Assembly: GCA_030043155.1 (NCBI GenBank)
Contig: JASHYE010000265.1
Coordinates: forward strand, 1-12,347
Direction: 5' to 3'
DNA: 12,347 nucleotides
Source of the DNA: Candidatus Acidiferrales bacterium
GTDB taxonomy: Bacteria; Acidobacteriota; Terriglobia; Acidoferrales; UBA7541
Below are positions 5,083 through 12,347 of the stretch, piece by piece (positions within the stretch are counted from its first letter, which is position 1; each line of letters starts with the position of its first letter). A model generated the notes under the pieces. That model was not told where the DNA came from. It did not search any database and saw nothing but the letters and a program-made list of their open reading frames with translations. Both the position numbers and the translations under genes were made by a program.

Positions 5083-6449
5083 AGCCCGTACTTTTGCAAC
5101 CGCCTGTAAAGAGCGCTGCGGCTCAGCCCAAGAGTTTTACTGGCATGGCTGACGTTACCGCCGTAGCGGCCCATGGCTTTTTGGATGAGAGCGCGCTCGA
5201 CGTCCTCAAGACTCATGTCTTCGATCCGCAGATTTCCCTCACGAACGGGCCGCAAACCCAGGTCGCTGGCGCGAACTTCAGGTCCCTCCGCGAGCAGCAC
5301 GGCGCGTTCCACGGAGTGGTCCAATTCACGCACATTACCCGGCCAGGGATGATCGAGCAAGACTTTCATGGCCGTGGCTTCGAAGCCAGTGAGATTTTTG
5401 CGATAGCGCTGGCTGGACTGGCGCAGGAAGTGAAGAGCGAGGAGCGGAATGTCTTCCTTACGCTCGCGCAACGGCGGGAGGTGGATTTCGATGGTGTTGA
5501 GCCGGAAAAGCAAATCCTCGCGGAAGCGTCCCGCTTCGACTTCCGTTTGGATGTTGGCATTTGTGGCGGAAAGAATGCGGACGTCGACGCGGCGGGTGGT
5601 GGAAGAACCGACGCGTTCGAGTTCGCCGGTTTCGAGGGCGCGCAGAAGTTTTGCCTGCAGATTCATCGGGACGTTAGCGATTTCATCAAGGAAAAGAGTT
5701 CCAGCGTCGGCGAGCTCGAAACGCCCGACGCGGTCAGATTTTGCGTCGGTGAAAGCGCCTTTGACGTGGCCGAAGAGCTCGCTTTCGAAAACGCCCTCCG
5801 GCAATCCGCCGGCGTTGACAGTGACGAACGGCTTCCCGGCGCGCGGCGAAAGGGCTTGAAGAGTTCTGGCGATGACTTCTTTTCCTGTGCCGTGTTCACC
5901 GGTGACGAGGACATTGGCGTCCGAGGGGCCGACACGGGCGATCAAGTCCATGACGGGACGCATGGCTGCGGATTCGGCGATGAGCAAAGGTCGGCCGTCA
6001 GCGCGAAGCAGGCGGTTTTCCGCTTCGAGGCGGACGCTTTGGCGAATAGCGTTTGCGAGTTCGATTTGCGTGCGGAGAATGGCGAGAAGGCGCGCGTTTT
6101 CCCACGGTTTCTGAATGAAATCCTTTGCGCCGCGGCGCATGGCTTCTACGGCAACATTCAGGCTGCCCCACGCGGTCATGACAATCACGGGCAAGCTGCC
6201 GTCGCGCGTGCGAATCTCCGTGAGGAGATCGAGTCCTTCCTGGCCGGAGGTGGTGTCGCGCGCATAGTTCAGGTCCATGAGGACGGAATCAAATTCCCGC
6301 GTATCCAGAGCGGCGAGCAATGCTGAAGGTGAAGCCACGGCATCGATGTCGAAGCCTTCGCCCTTCAAAAGCAGGCGCAAAGCTTCGCGAACGTCGGGCT
6401 GGTCGTCAGCGATGAGGACGCGCCAGCGTTGAGTATCGGTTGCAGGCAT
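5079..6449 (-). CDS. Sigma-54-dependent response regulator, NtrC family
   Basis: A 456-residue activator that opens sigma-54 promoters when phosphorylated by its kinase. The receiver domain (about 10-125) has acidic pocket D15/D16, phosphoacceptor D59 (VLMDLNY), T92 (VMTAWG) and K114 (QKPW). The AAA+ domain (about 155-385) has Walker A GEHGTGKE (184-191), Walker B TLFLDEI (251-257), the FREDLLFRL segment (309-317) and WPGNVREL. The sigma-54 contact loop reads GAFTDA (231-236) instead of GAFTGA, a variant I have seen in this subgroup. A Fis-type helix-turn-helix closes the protein (NVSHASKTLGLSRSALYRRL). A GAGG site lies about 10 bases before ATG 6449. The gene follows permease 1 after 39 bases and overlaps the kinase gene, so all four genes look like one operon. 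The predicted targets are the permeases themselves; this is inference. Confidence 0.95.
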   Translation of the reverse strand: MPATDTQRWRVLIADDQPDVREALRLLLKGEGFDIDAVASPSALLAALDTREFDSVLMDLNYARDTTSGQEGLDLLTEIRTRDGSLPVIVMTAWGSLNVAVEAMRRGAKDFIQKPWENARLLAILRTQIELANAIRQSVRLEAENRLLRADGRPLLIAESAAMRPVMDLIARVGPSDANVLVTGEHGTGKEVIARTLQALSPRAGKPFVTVNAGGLPEGVFESELFGHVKGAFTDAKSDRVGRFELADAGTLFLDEIANVPMNLQAKLLRALETGELERVGSSTTRRVDVRILSATNANIQTEVEAGRFREDLLFRLNTIEIHLPPLRERKEDIPLLALHFLRQSSQRYRKNLTGFEATAMKVLLDHPWPGNVRELDHSVERAVLLAEGPEVRASDLGLRPVREGNLRIEDMSLEDVERALIQKAMGRYGGNVSHASKTLGLSRSALYRRLQKYGL

Positions 6450-6488
6450 CAGACATTAACCTCGTAAGATTGCAAGAATTTTGTTCCT

Positions 6489-8969
6489 TCATTCATAGCG
6501 CAAAGCGATCAGCGGATCCACGCGCGCAGCGCGGCGCGCGGGAATCCAGCATGCGAACAAAGCGACAAGCGCGAGAAGCGCCGCAACAACGAGCAAAATC
6601 ACGGGATCGGAGGCGCTGACGCCGTACAGCTGCGATGCGAGCAGCCGAGTTGCTGCGAGCGCGCCTGCAATTCCAATCGCGAGGCCGAGAGCGGCGAGGG
6701 TCATGCCCTGGCTGATGATCATGCGCAGCACGTCTCCGGGTTTTGCTCCCAGGGCCATGCGAATGCCGATTTCGTGAGTGCGCTGCGCGATGGAGTACGC
6801 CATTACGCCATAGGTTCCGATGGCCGCGAGAATCAAGGCCAGCGCCGCGAAAATGCTCATGAGAATCATCGAGAATCGCTGAAATGCGAGAGATGTAGAA
6901 AGGATCTGTTCCATCGACTGAATGTGACCGATCGGCAAATTGGGATCGGCATCATGGACCGCCGTTTCAACTGCGTGACTAAGAGCGAGAGGGGACCGCG
7001 CAGTTCGCACGACAATGGAAACGGGGAACCAGGCTTGGAAGCCTTGAATGCTACCGGCGTCCTGTGCCACGGGAATAAAGAAGGTCGCTGGCGCCGGCGT
7101 TCCGATCGACGTTCTCACATCGCCAACTACGCCGATAATCTGGAGGCTTTCAGGCTCCCCGTCGCTAAGGTTTTGACCGACGGGATTGCTGTGCGGGAAT
7201 TTCTCGCGCGCGAATTCCTGATTAATGACAGCGACTTTCGCCGAATAAGAAGAATCCGCATTTGTAAAGGACCTGCCCTGCAAGAGCGGAATTCCCATGG
7301 TGCCGAAATAGTCGGGAGTGACGGAGCGGAAATCAGAGGAAAGCCCTCGCGATTCACCTTCGGACACAAGCCAAACGAAGACATTTCCACCATAATCGAG
7401 GGGCAAGCCCGCACCTATGACAGCGGCGCTTTGCACGCCCGGAACGCTCTGCACGTTCTTGAGAATGCCATCATAAAATCTGGAAATTTCGGCCGCCCGT
7501 TCGTTCTCCTGCGCGGCTGTCGGATTGTCAGGCAAAGGCGCAAACTTTTGGCCAGTGGTCCAGGTTTGCAGCGCGAGAATCGGATGCGGATCAAAGCCCG
7601 GATTCGTGTGCAGCAAGTTGGCAAACGTCTCGATGAGGAGCGCAGCTCCCGCGAGTAGAACGAGCGAAAGCGCAATTTCGGCGACAGCGAGCGCGCTGCG
7701 CAACCGGCGTCGCGCAGATGTCGATGTAGCGCGACCAACGCTTTCCTTGAGCGAATCGTTGATGTCGACTCTCGAGAATTGGAAAGCCGGTGCGAGGCCG
7801 AAAAGAATTCCGGTGACCAGAGAGGCGATCACGGTGAATGCGAGAGCCCAGCGGTCAAGAGAGATGTCTTCCACGCGGGGTAAATCATTGGGGGCAATGG
7901 AGAGGAGCAAATGCAGACCCCAATCGGCGAAGAGCAATCCGAGCGCGCCGCCGAGAATCGCGAGCAACAGGCTTTCTGTGAGCAATTGGCGGATGAGACG
8001 CGCGCGGTTGGCGCCGAGCGCTGTGCGAACGGCAATCTCTTTTGTGCGAGAGGCAGCGCGGGACATCAGCAGATTCGCAACGTTGACGCAAGCGATCAAG
8101 AGCACGAACCCTATAGCGCCGAAAAGAACGAGAAGCGGAGTGCGGTAAGTGAGAGAAACCATCAAGCGAAGCGGCTGGGCGCTGAAGGAAGCATGATTCT
8201 GGGGAGAAAATCTTTGCGAAGGAAACTGCTTTACGAAATCGCCCATGGCGATGCCGAGATAGGCATCGGCTTGTTCTCGCGTGGTCTCCGGCTTGAGGCG
8301 CGCGATGACTGTGTAATTGATTCCGCCTCCGATGGAATTTGCAACCTGTCCGATTGTTGTCCACAGGTCGATCGCTGCGTCTGAACTTCCACGCAAGCTT
8401 ATATTCTGAAAACCCGAGGGCATTACGCCGACTACGGTAAACGGTCTGCTATCGAGCGAAATTGATTTTCCAAGAATGCTCGCGTCGCCGCCGAATTGAG
8501 ACTTCCACAGCCCGTAGCTCAGAATCGCAACGTCGGGGCCGCTGAGGCTGTCTTCCTCTCTCGTAAATTCACGGCCGAGCATCGGCTCAACGCCCATGAC
8601 GCGAAAATAGTCTTTTGATACGCGCAGGGCGCGGACGCGCAAAGGCTGGCTGCCACTCGAAAGATTGAAGCCGACGCCAGTGGTTGCTGCCACAGAGGAA
8701 AAGGGCTTGCTGTGGGCCTGAAAGAAGTCGAATTGGCGGGCGTCGAAGCCAGAGTAATCGAGCTGGCCATTGTAGCTGACCGAGATTTGCGTGATGCGGT
8801 TCGGCTCAGGGTACGGAAGAGGCCTCAACAAGACGCCGTAGACCACGCTAAAGATGGCGGTATTGGCGCCGATCCCTAAGGCCAGCGTAAGGATGACGAC
8901 TGCGGCGAATCCGGGCTGTCGCATGAGCGCGCGGAGGCCATAGCGGACATCTTGCCAGAGAGTTGTCAT
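6489..8969 (-). CDS. ADOP-type ABC transporter permease 1 (FtsX/MacB family)
   Basis: Large inner-membrane permease (826 aa) with the duplicated FtsX/MacB layout. The order is: an N-terminal membrane helix in LTLALGIGANTAIFSVV, a MacB-type extracytoplasmic domain, a three-helix FtsX core (about 280-450, with ANLLMSRAASRTKEIAVR), a second extracytoplasmic domain, and a second three-helix FtsX core (about 700-826). That core contains QRTHEIGIRMALGAKPGDVL and ends PARRAARVDPLIALRYE. Eight helices are expected. No ATP-binding domain is present in the protein or nearby, which is what 'orphan permease' means. I chose ATG 8967-8969 (MTTLWQDVRYGL) because this N-terminus matches permease 2 and the family, and GGGGAA lies upstream; ATG 9021-9023 would add 18 residues. 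The substrate cannot be told. MacB relatives drive efflux or lipoprotein-type export by mechanotransmission. Confidence 0.93.
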   Translation of the reverse strand: MTTLWQDVRYGLRALMRQPGFAAVVILTLALGIGANTAIFSVVYGVLLRPLPYPEPNRITQISVSYNGQLDYSGFDARQFDFFQAHSKPFSSVAATTGVGFNLSSGSQPLRVRALRVSKDYFRVMGVEPMLGREFTREEDSLSGPDVAILSYGLWKSQFGGDASILGKSISLDSRPFTVVGVMPSGFQNISLRGSSDAAIDLWTTIGQVANSIGGGINYTVIARLKPETTREQADAYLGIAMGDFVKQFPSQRFSPQNHASFSAQPLRLMVSLTYRTPLLVLFGAIGFVLLIACVNVANLLMSRAASRTKEIAVRTALGANRARLIRQLLTESLLLAILGGALGLLFADWGLHLLLSIAPNDLPRVEDISLDRWALAFTVIASLVTGILFGLAPAFQFSRVDINDSLKESVGRATSTSARRRLRSALAVAEIALSLVLLAGAALLIETFANLLHTNPGFDPHPILALQTWTTGQKFAPLPDNPTAAQENERAAEISRFYDGILKNVQSVPGVQSAAVIGAGLPLDYGGNVFVWLVSEGESRGLSSDFRSVTPDYFGTMGIPLLQGRSFTNADSSYSAKVAVINQEFAREKFPHSNPVGQNLSDGEPESLQIIGVVGDVRTSIGTPAPATFFIPVAQDAGSIQGFQAWFPVSIVVRTARSPLALSHAVETAVHDADPNLPIGHIQSMEQILSTSLAFQRFSMILMSIFAALALILAAIGTYGVMAYSIAQRTHEIGIRMALGAKPGDVLRMIISQGMTLAALGLAIGIAGALAATRLLASQLYGVSASDPVILLVVAALLALVALFACWIPARRAARVDPLIALRYE

Positions 8970-9064
8970 TCGCCGGATTCCCCGGAAGTGTGCGGGCACG
9001 TCTCTTGCCGCAGCCCCAGCCATTCAGCCCACATAAATACTGTGTTTTTATAGAGTAGCACATA

Positions 9065-9080
9065 GGCAACTGAAGCGCTA
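9065..9080 (-). promoter_or_regulatory. Sigma-54-like promoter candidate (imperfect -24)
   Basis: Read on the minus strand, TAGCGC-N5-TTGCC has the exact spacing of the sigma-54 consensus TGGCAC-N5-TTGCA/T. The -12 TTGC is intact, but the -24 GG is AG, a change at a normally invariant base. The predicted start would be near 9053, about 84 bases before permease 1. It is kept because a sigma-54 activator is encoded in the same operon. Confidence 0.3.
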
Positions 9081-9089
9081 GATCGGCAG

Positions 9090-9107
9090 GTGTCCGGTTC
9101 CGGACAC
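9090..9107. promoter_or_regulatory. Perfect palindromic operator candidate
   Basis: GTGTCCGGTTCCGGACAC: two inverted 8-base arms around a TT centre. It lies 26 bases after the permease 2 stop and about 10 bases upstream of the sigma-54-like sequence. A dimeric regulator such as the adjacent Fis-type activator could bind it. As RNA it would form a 7-bp stem with a four-base loop, but no T-run follows on the transcribed strand, so a terminator is unlikely. Confidence 0.5.
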
Positions 9108-9133
9108 TTGAGTGACCAGAATGGACAGACCGC

Positions 9134-11599
9134 TTACTCGTATCGCAGCGAATCGAGAGGATCAACCCGGGTTGCGCGGCGGGCCGGAATGTAGCAGGCC
9201 AAAACCGCAACAGTAAGGAGGATCAGGACGGAAATGGCAGAAGACGGAATATCAACCGACTTGACGCCAAAGAGGAATCCGGCGAGGACGGTGGTGAGAG
9301 CATAGGCTCCGCCAAGGCCGAACACGACACCGATGAGGGCCAAGCGAGCACCTTGACTGATAATCAAGCGAACGACGTCGCGCGGCTGCGCGCCAAGCGC
9401 CATGCGAACACCGATTTCGTGGGTGCGCTGCTGGACACCGTAAGAAATCACTCCATAGATGCCGATGGCCGCGAGGACAAGAGCCAAGAGCGCAAGGCAG
9501 GAAAGGATTTTCGCGTTCACGGCTTCGCGGGAAACGGAGTTGGAAACCAACTGCTCCATTGAATCTACGTCTGTGATCGGCTGGTTTTTGTCGACCGACA
9601 GGATTGCGCCGCGTGCGGAAGCCGCAAGGGAATCCGGCGGCACGGCGGATCGCAAGACGAAGCGCATGATTCGGGACGGCGCTTGTGTATAGGGAAGAAA
9701 AAGCTGACCGGGTTGGACCCTACCGAAAATGCGATCCTGCACATCGGCAACAACACCAACAACTGTAAACCACTGATCAGAGACGATTGGCTGGTAGAAC
9801 GCTGACTTCGATGGGGTAATGTGAAAACGGACGCGCTGGCCGATCGGGCTCTGATTAGGCCAATAGCGGTCCGCAAGCGCCTGATTCATGATGGTGACAT
9901 TCTGGCTATTCGCGGTGTCGGCGTCGGTGAAATAGCGTCCGGTAAGCAACGGGATTTGCACAGTTTGGAAGTAATGCGCATCAATGACTCGGTAGTGAGC
10001 CACAAATTCTTCTTTGGGAGGAGGCGAGGGACGGCCCTCGATATCGAAGTTTGACTGATCGGTCCATCCGGTGAGAGGAAGAAAATTGACAGCTCCTGCG
10101 GAGATGACCCCGGGAAGGTTGTGCATTTTTTCGAGTGCCTGATCGAAAAACTGCCGGGTCGCCTCCGCAGTGGGATAACGGGAGATGGGCAACCACACTT
10201 GAAACGAAAGGACATTTTGGGGATTGAAGTTCATGTTTTTTTTGAGAATTGCTTCAAAGCTGCTGATCAGTGTGCCCGCTCCGATTAGGAGGACGAGAGA
10301 CAAAGCAACTTCGACAACGACCAGCACGTTACGGGTGAAACGGCTTTGGCGGCCCGTGGTCGAGCCGCGTCCGCCTTCCTTGAGCGATTCGGACAAATCT
10401 GGTTTCGAGAATTGAAGAGCAGGCGCCAAACCAAAAATAATCCCGGTTAAGACAGCAACCGACAACGCGAAGAGCAGCACGGGCAAATTGAAGCCGACGG
10501 TTTGCTCGAAGGGGACGGCTCCGGCCATTCCAGGAGCGGGCAGAATCATGGAAAGCAAATGGAAAGCGCCGTAAGCAACCAGAAGACCCAAAGCTCCACC
10601 GATCAGTCCCAAGAGGATGCTTTCGGTGAGGAGTTGACGGATGAGGCGCGTGCGACCTGCGCCCATTGCGGAGCGGATCGCCACTTCGCGCTGCCGGCCT
10701 GCGGAGCGGGAAAGCATGAGGTTGGCAACATTGGCGCAGGCAATCAGCAGGACCAGGCTCACTGCAGCGAGGAGAACGAGGAGAGGATCACTGATGCGGC
10801 CATTGATTTCATCGTGGAGAAGTTCAACGTTCACACCGGTACCCTGGTTGGTGGCCGGATACTCCATTGAGAGACGACGAGAAATGGTGCCTAAATCAGC
10901 GTTTGCCTGCGCGAGCGTGACGCCGTTTTTCATACGTCCAAAAACGACGAGCGAAGGATTATCGCGGCGAATATCTTCGGGCGCAAATGAGAGCGGCATC
11001 CACAGGTCGAGAGGCTGATCGAAGCCTAACAGATCAAAACCCGCAGGCAGCACGCCGACGACAGTAAAAGGCTTGTCGTCGATGATGATGATGCGGTTCA
11101 AAATGTTTGGATCCGTGCCGAACTGGCGGCTCCAGAGAGCATGGCTGAGGACGACGACATTATCGTGGCCGGGCTGCTCTTCATCCGAACTGAAGCCCCC
11201 GCCGAGACTGAATTTGATACCGAGCATGGAAAAAAATCCCGGCGAGACGTGAACGCCAAGAAGCTGTTCCGGCTCGTTGCCGCTAGAGAGATTAAAGAAC
11301 CATTGCTGGTATGCAGCCATGCTCTCGAACGCGTGACTCTGCGAACGCCAGTCGAGGAAGTCCGCGGGAGGAGTGGTGCCCTGCGTAATTTTGCGATTGA
11401 GGTCCGTCTCCCAAATGATGACGAGTTGCTGTGGGTTCGGATAGGGTAAGGGCCGCAGAATTACAGCATCGACAATGGCAAAGATCGCCGTGTTTGCACC
11501 AATGCCCAAAGCGATAGTGAGCACGGCGAACAACGTGAAAGCCGGGCTTTTTCGGAGCGTGCGAATGCTGTACAGCAAGTCCTGCCACAGTTTCGTCAT
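9134..11599 (-). CDS. ADOP-type ABC transporter permease 2 (FtsX/MacB family)
   Basis: An 821-residue paralogue of permease 1 and the first gene of the predicted four-gene operon. Its N-terminal helix lies in FAVLTIALGIGANTAIFAIV (24-43), followed by a MacB-type extracytoplasmic domain (about 50-270). The first FtsX core covers about 272-450, with ANVANLMLSRSAGRQREVAIR and LLTESILLGLIGGALGLL. After a second extracytoplasmic domain, the terminal FtsX core (about 695-821) has QRTHEIGVRMALGAQPRDVV and ends PARRATRVDPLDSLRYE. The N-terminal MTKLWQDLLYSIRTLRKSPAF is the family's usual start, so ATG 11597-11599 is well supported although no ribosome site is visible. The two permeases probably arose by duplication and may form a heterodimer. 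The ATPase must be supplied from elsewhere or may be absent; no substrate is inferred. Confidence 0.94.
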   Translation of the reverse strand: MTKLWQDLLYSIRTLRKSPAFTLFAVLTIALGIGANTAIFAIVDAVILRPLPYPNPQQLVIIWETDLNRKITQGTTPPADFLDWRSQSHAFESMAAYQQWFFNLSSGNEPEQLLGVHVSPGFFSMLGIKFSLGGGFSSDEEQPGHDNVVVLSHALWSRQFGTDPNILNRIIIIDDKPFTVVGVLPAGFDLLGFDQPLDLWMPLSFAPEDIRRDNPSLVVFGRMKNGVTLAQANADLGTISRRLSMEYPATNQGTGVNVELLHDEINGRISDPLLVLLAAVSLVLLIACANVANLMLSRSAGRQREVAIRSAMGAGRTRLIRQLLTESILLGLIGGALGLLVAYGAFHLLSMILPAPGMAGAVPFEQTVGFNLPVLLFALSVAVLTGIIFGLAPALQFSKPDLSESLKEGGRGSTTGRQSRFTRNVLVVVEVALSLVLLIGAGTLISSFEAILKKNMNFNPQNVLSFQVWLPISRYPTAEATRQFFDQALEKMHNLPGVISAGAVNFLPLTGWTDQSNFDIEGRPSPPPKEEFVAHYRVIDAHYFQTVQIPLLTGRYFTDADTANSQNVTIMNQALADRYWPNQSPIGQRVRFHITPSKSAFYQPIVSDQWFTVVGVVADVQDRIFGRVQPGQLFLPYTQAPSRIMRFVLRSAVPPDSLAASARGAILSVDKNQPITDVDSMEQLVSNSVSREAVNAKILSCLALLALVLAAIGIYGVISYGVQQRTHEIGVRMALGAQPRDVVRLIISQGARLALIGVVFGLGGAYALTTVLAGFLFGVKSVDIPSSAISVLILLTVAVLACYIPARRATRVDPLDSLRYE

Positions 11600-11796
11600 C
11601 GACGTAGGGCGCGCCTGGCCGTCTGAAATACGCTCAAGTTCACTCTGGAGAGGGAGCGTCGCGCAAGGATGTTATACATCATTGTCGTTACCGTTTCACT
11701 AAGGATTGTTGACGCTGACAAAAGGTGGCTATTTTATATAGTTTTTGAAGGAATTGTCTCTGCGGAGGCGAAGTACTGCTCAAGAAAAAAGTCAAA
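11600..11796 (-). promoter_or_regulatory. Upstream region of the permease operon
   Basis: A 197-base gap between the phosphatase stop and permease 2, with A+T-rich tracts. On the minus strand, GAGACA (11759-11754, 4 of 6) and TATAAA (11737-11732, 5 of 6) are 16 bp apart and could be a sigma-70 promoter, starting near 11725 and leaving a leader of about 125 bases. No sigma-54-like site and no copy of the 9090-9107 palindrome was seen here. No convincing terminator for the phosphatase gene was found. Confidence 0.35.
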
Positions 11797-12347
11797 TCAA
11801 ACGGCAGCAAGCACGACAAAAGTGGCATCGTCCTGGAATTTGCCGCCGCTGAATTCGGCGATACGGGCGAGAGCGGCGGATTGAATTTGCGCAGCGCCGA
11901 GCGCGCCGTTCTGCCGCAGAAATTCGAGCAAGCGCGATTCCCCGAACTCCTCGCCCGCCGGGTTAGCAGCTTCCGTAATTCCATCGGTAAAAAGGATGAG
12001 TCGATCGCCATCGGCCAAATCGACGCTGGCCTGCTCATAGTCGGATTGCGAGATTCCCATAGCGAGGCCGCCAGAGGCAAGACGGGCGATGGCGCCATTG
12101 CGGCTGAGCAAGATTGGCGCGTTGTGCCCGGCATTGGTGTAAACGATGCGGCGCGCTTGCGCATCGAAAATGGCGTAGAAAAATGTGATGAAACGGTCCG
12201 AGGCGGTATTGCGCCGAATGAAGAGATTGACCTGTTCGGTGAGTTTTGCCGGTTCGAGATTTTGCGCCGCGAGGCCGCGGACGGTCGCCTGAAGATTCGA
12301 CATGAGAAGAGCGGCGGCGATTCCTTTGCCGGCCACATCGGCAATGC
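11797..12347 (-). CDS. SpoIIE/RsbU-type PP2C phosphatase, C-terminal part (5' end outside window)
   Basis: The frame enters from the right edge, and 182 residues of the catalytic domain are visible. PP2C phosphatases of this group dephosphorylate anti-anti-sigma or similar proteins in partner-switching signalling, with two metal ions at the active site. The visible part begins IADVAGKGIAAALLMSNLQA, with the metal-binding Asp in DVAGKG. It continues through ITFFYAIFDAQARRIVYTNA, GHNAPIL, GDRLILFTDGITEAAN (with Asp in the FTDG motif), GESRLLEFL and the closing QDDATFVVLAAV, whose DD pair completes the metal site. All catalytic-domain motifs in this portion are intact. The N-terminal sensory or receiver region that decides what it responds to is not in the window. 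It reads in the same direction as the permease operon but is separated by 197 bases, so it is probably a separate unit. Confidence 0.93.
   Translation of the reverse strand, partial: IADVAGKGIAAALLMSNLQATVRGLAAQNLEPAKLTEQVNLFIRRNTASDRFITFFYAIFDAQARRIVYTNAGHNAPILLSRNGAIARLASGGLAMGISQSDYEQASVDLADGDRLILFTDGITEAANPAGEEFGESRLLEFLRQNGALGAAQIQSAALARIAEFSGGKFQDDATFVVLAAV

Larger units (their letters stand above)
8970..9133 (-). promoter_or_regulatory. Inter-permease regulatory region
   Basis: This 164-base gap is much longer than expected for tightly packed operon genes. It holds the palindrome at 9090-9107, a sigma-54-like sequence at 9065-9080 and, closer to permease 1, an A+T-rich stretch containing TATAAA (9052-9047). 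The layout suggests internal transcription control of permease 1 and the downstream two-component genes, or an mRNA processing point. Confidence 0.45.

Noticed and set aside
5094..6326. A 410-codon open frame on the plus strand opposite the response regulator gene
   Set aside because: It is an antisense shadow caused by high G+C codon usage. The minus-strand frame has unmistakable receiver, AAA+ and Fis domains, and the plus-strand protein has no recognisable motif.
6774..7658. A 294-codon plus-strand frame opposite permease 1
   Set aside because: It is a shadow of the well-defined FtsX/MacB coding frame; there is no ribosome site or family resemblance.
9090..9107. Intrinsic terminator after permease 2
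   Set aside because: The stem is short (7 bp in RNA) and no T-run follows on the minus strand, so an operator is the better reading.
9859..9880. Repeat of AGCGGTCCGCAAGC shared with the hairpin at 3259-3272
   Set aside because: The second copy lies inside permease 2, where it encodes ordinary residues. A single 14-base match without context is most simply chance.

Overview
This window looks like a chromosomal fragment of an Acidobacteriota (Terriglobia-like) genome. Most of it is G+C-rich. The strongest clue is the tandem pair of large permeases with the 'acidobacterial duplicated orphan permease' (ADOP, FtsX/MacB-type) layout, encoded beside an NtrC-type two-component pair. No rRNA, tRNA, CRISPR array, transposase or integrase was seen.

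Left part (1-1522, minus strand): an overlapping gene pair for quinone biosynthesis. It comprises a flavin prenyltransferase of the UbiX family and a UbiA-family polyprenyltransferase that runs off the left edge. The UbiA protein has the motif pattern of the branch used with futalosine-type menaquinone synthesis (MqnP).

Accessory insert (about 1540-2480, plus strand): a clearly more A+T-rich patch between core genes. It holds a 67-codon small ORF with a good ribosome binding site, then a Fic-domain gene. The Fic gene keeps its catalytic motif but is broken by what looks like one extra base at 2332/2333. The pair resembles a toxin-antitoxin cassette. The small ORF is not recognised.

Middle (2489-3734, plus strand): larB, the nicotinate-dinucleotide carboxylase/hydrolase of nickel-pincer cofactor synthesis, without other lar genes nearby. 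A 190-base gap follows, with a strong hairpin, a good sigma-70-like promoter and a second hairpin, and then a short single-domain PilZ protein.

Right part (3760-11599, minus strand): four co-directional genes read from right to left: ADOP permease 2, ADOP permease 1, a sigma-54 activator response regulator, and a membrane histidine kinase that overlaps it by four bases. The likely logic is that the kinase senses something at the membrane, phosphorylates the activator, and the activator drives the transporter genes. A perfect 8-bp-arm palindrome next to a sigma-54-like sequence between the two permease genes is a possible target site. At the right edge (11797-12347, minus strand) is the C-terminal part of a SpoIIE/RsbU-type PP2C phosphatase.

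The core of the window is ordinary for this phylum. The parts most worth checking are the Fic cassette, the palindrome in the permease operon and the structured leader before the PilZ gene.
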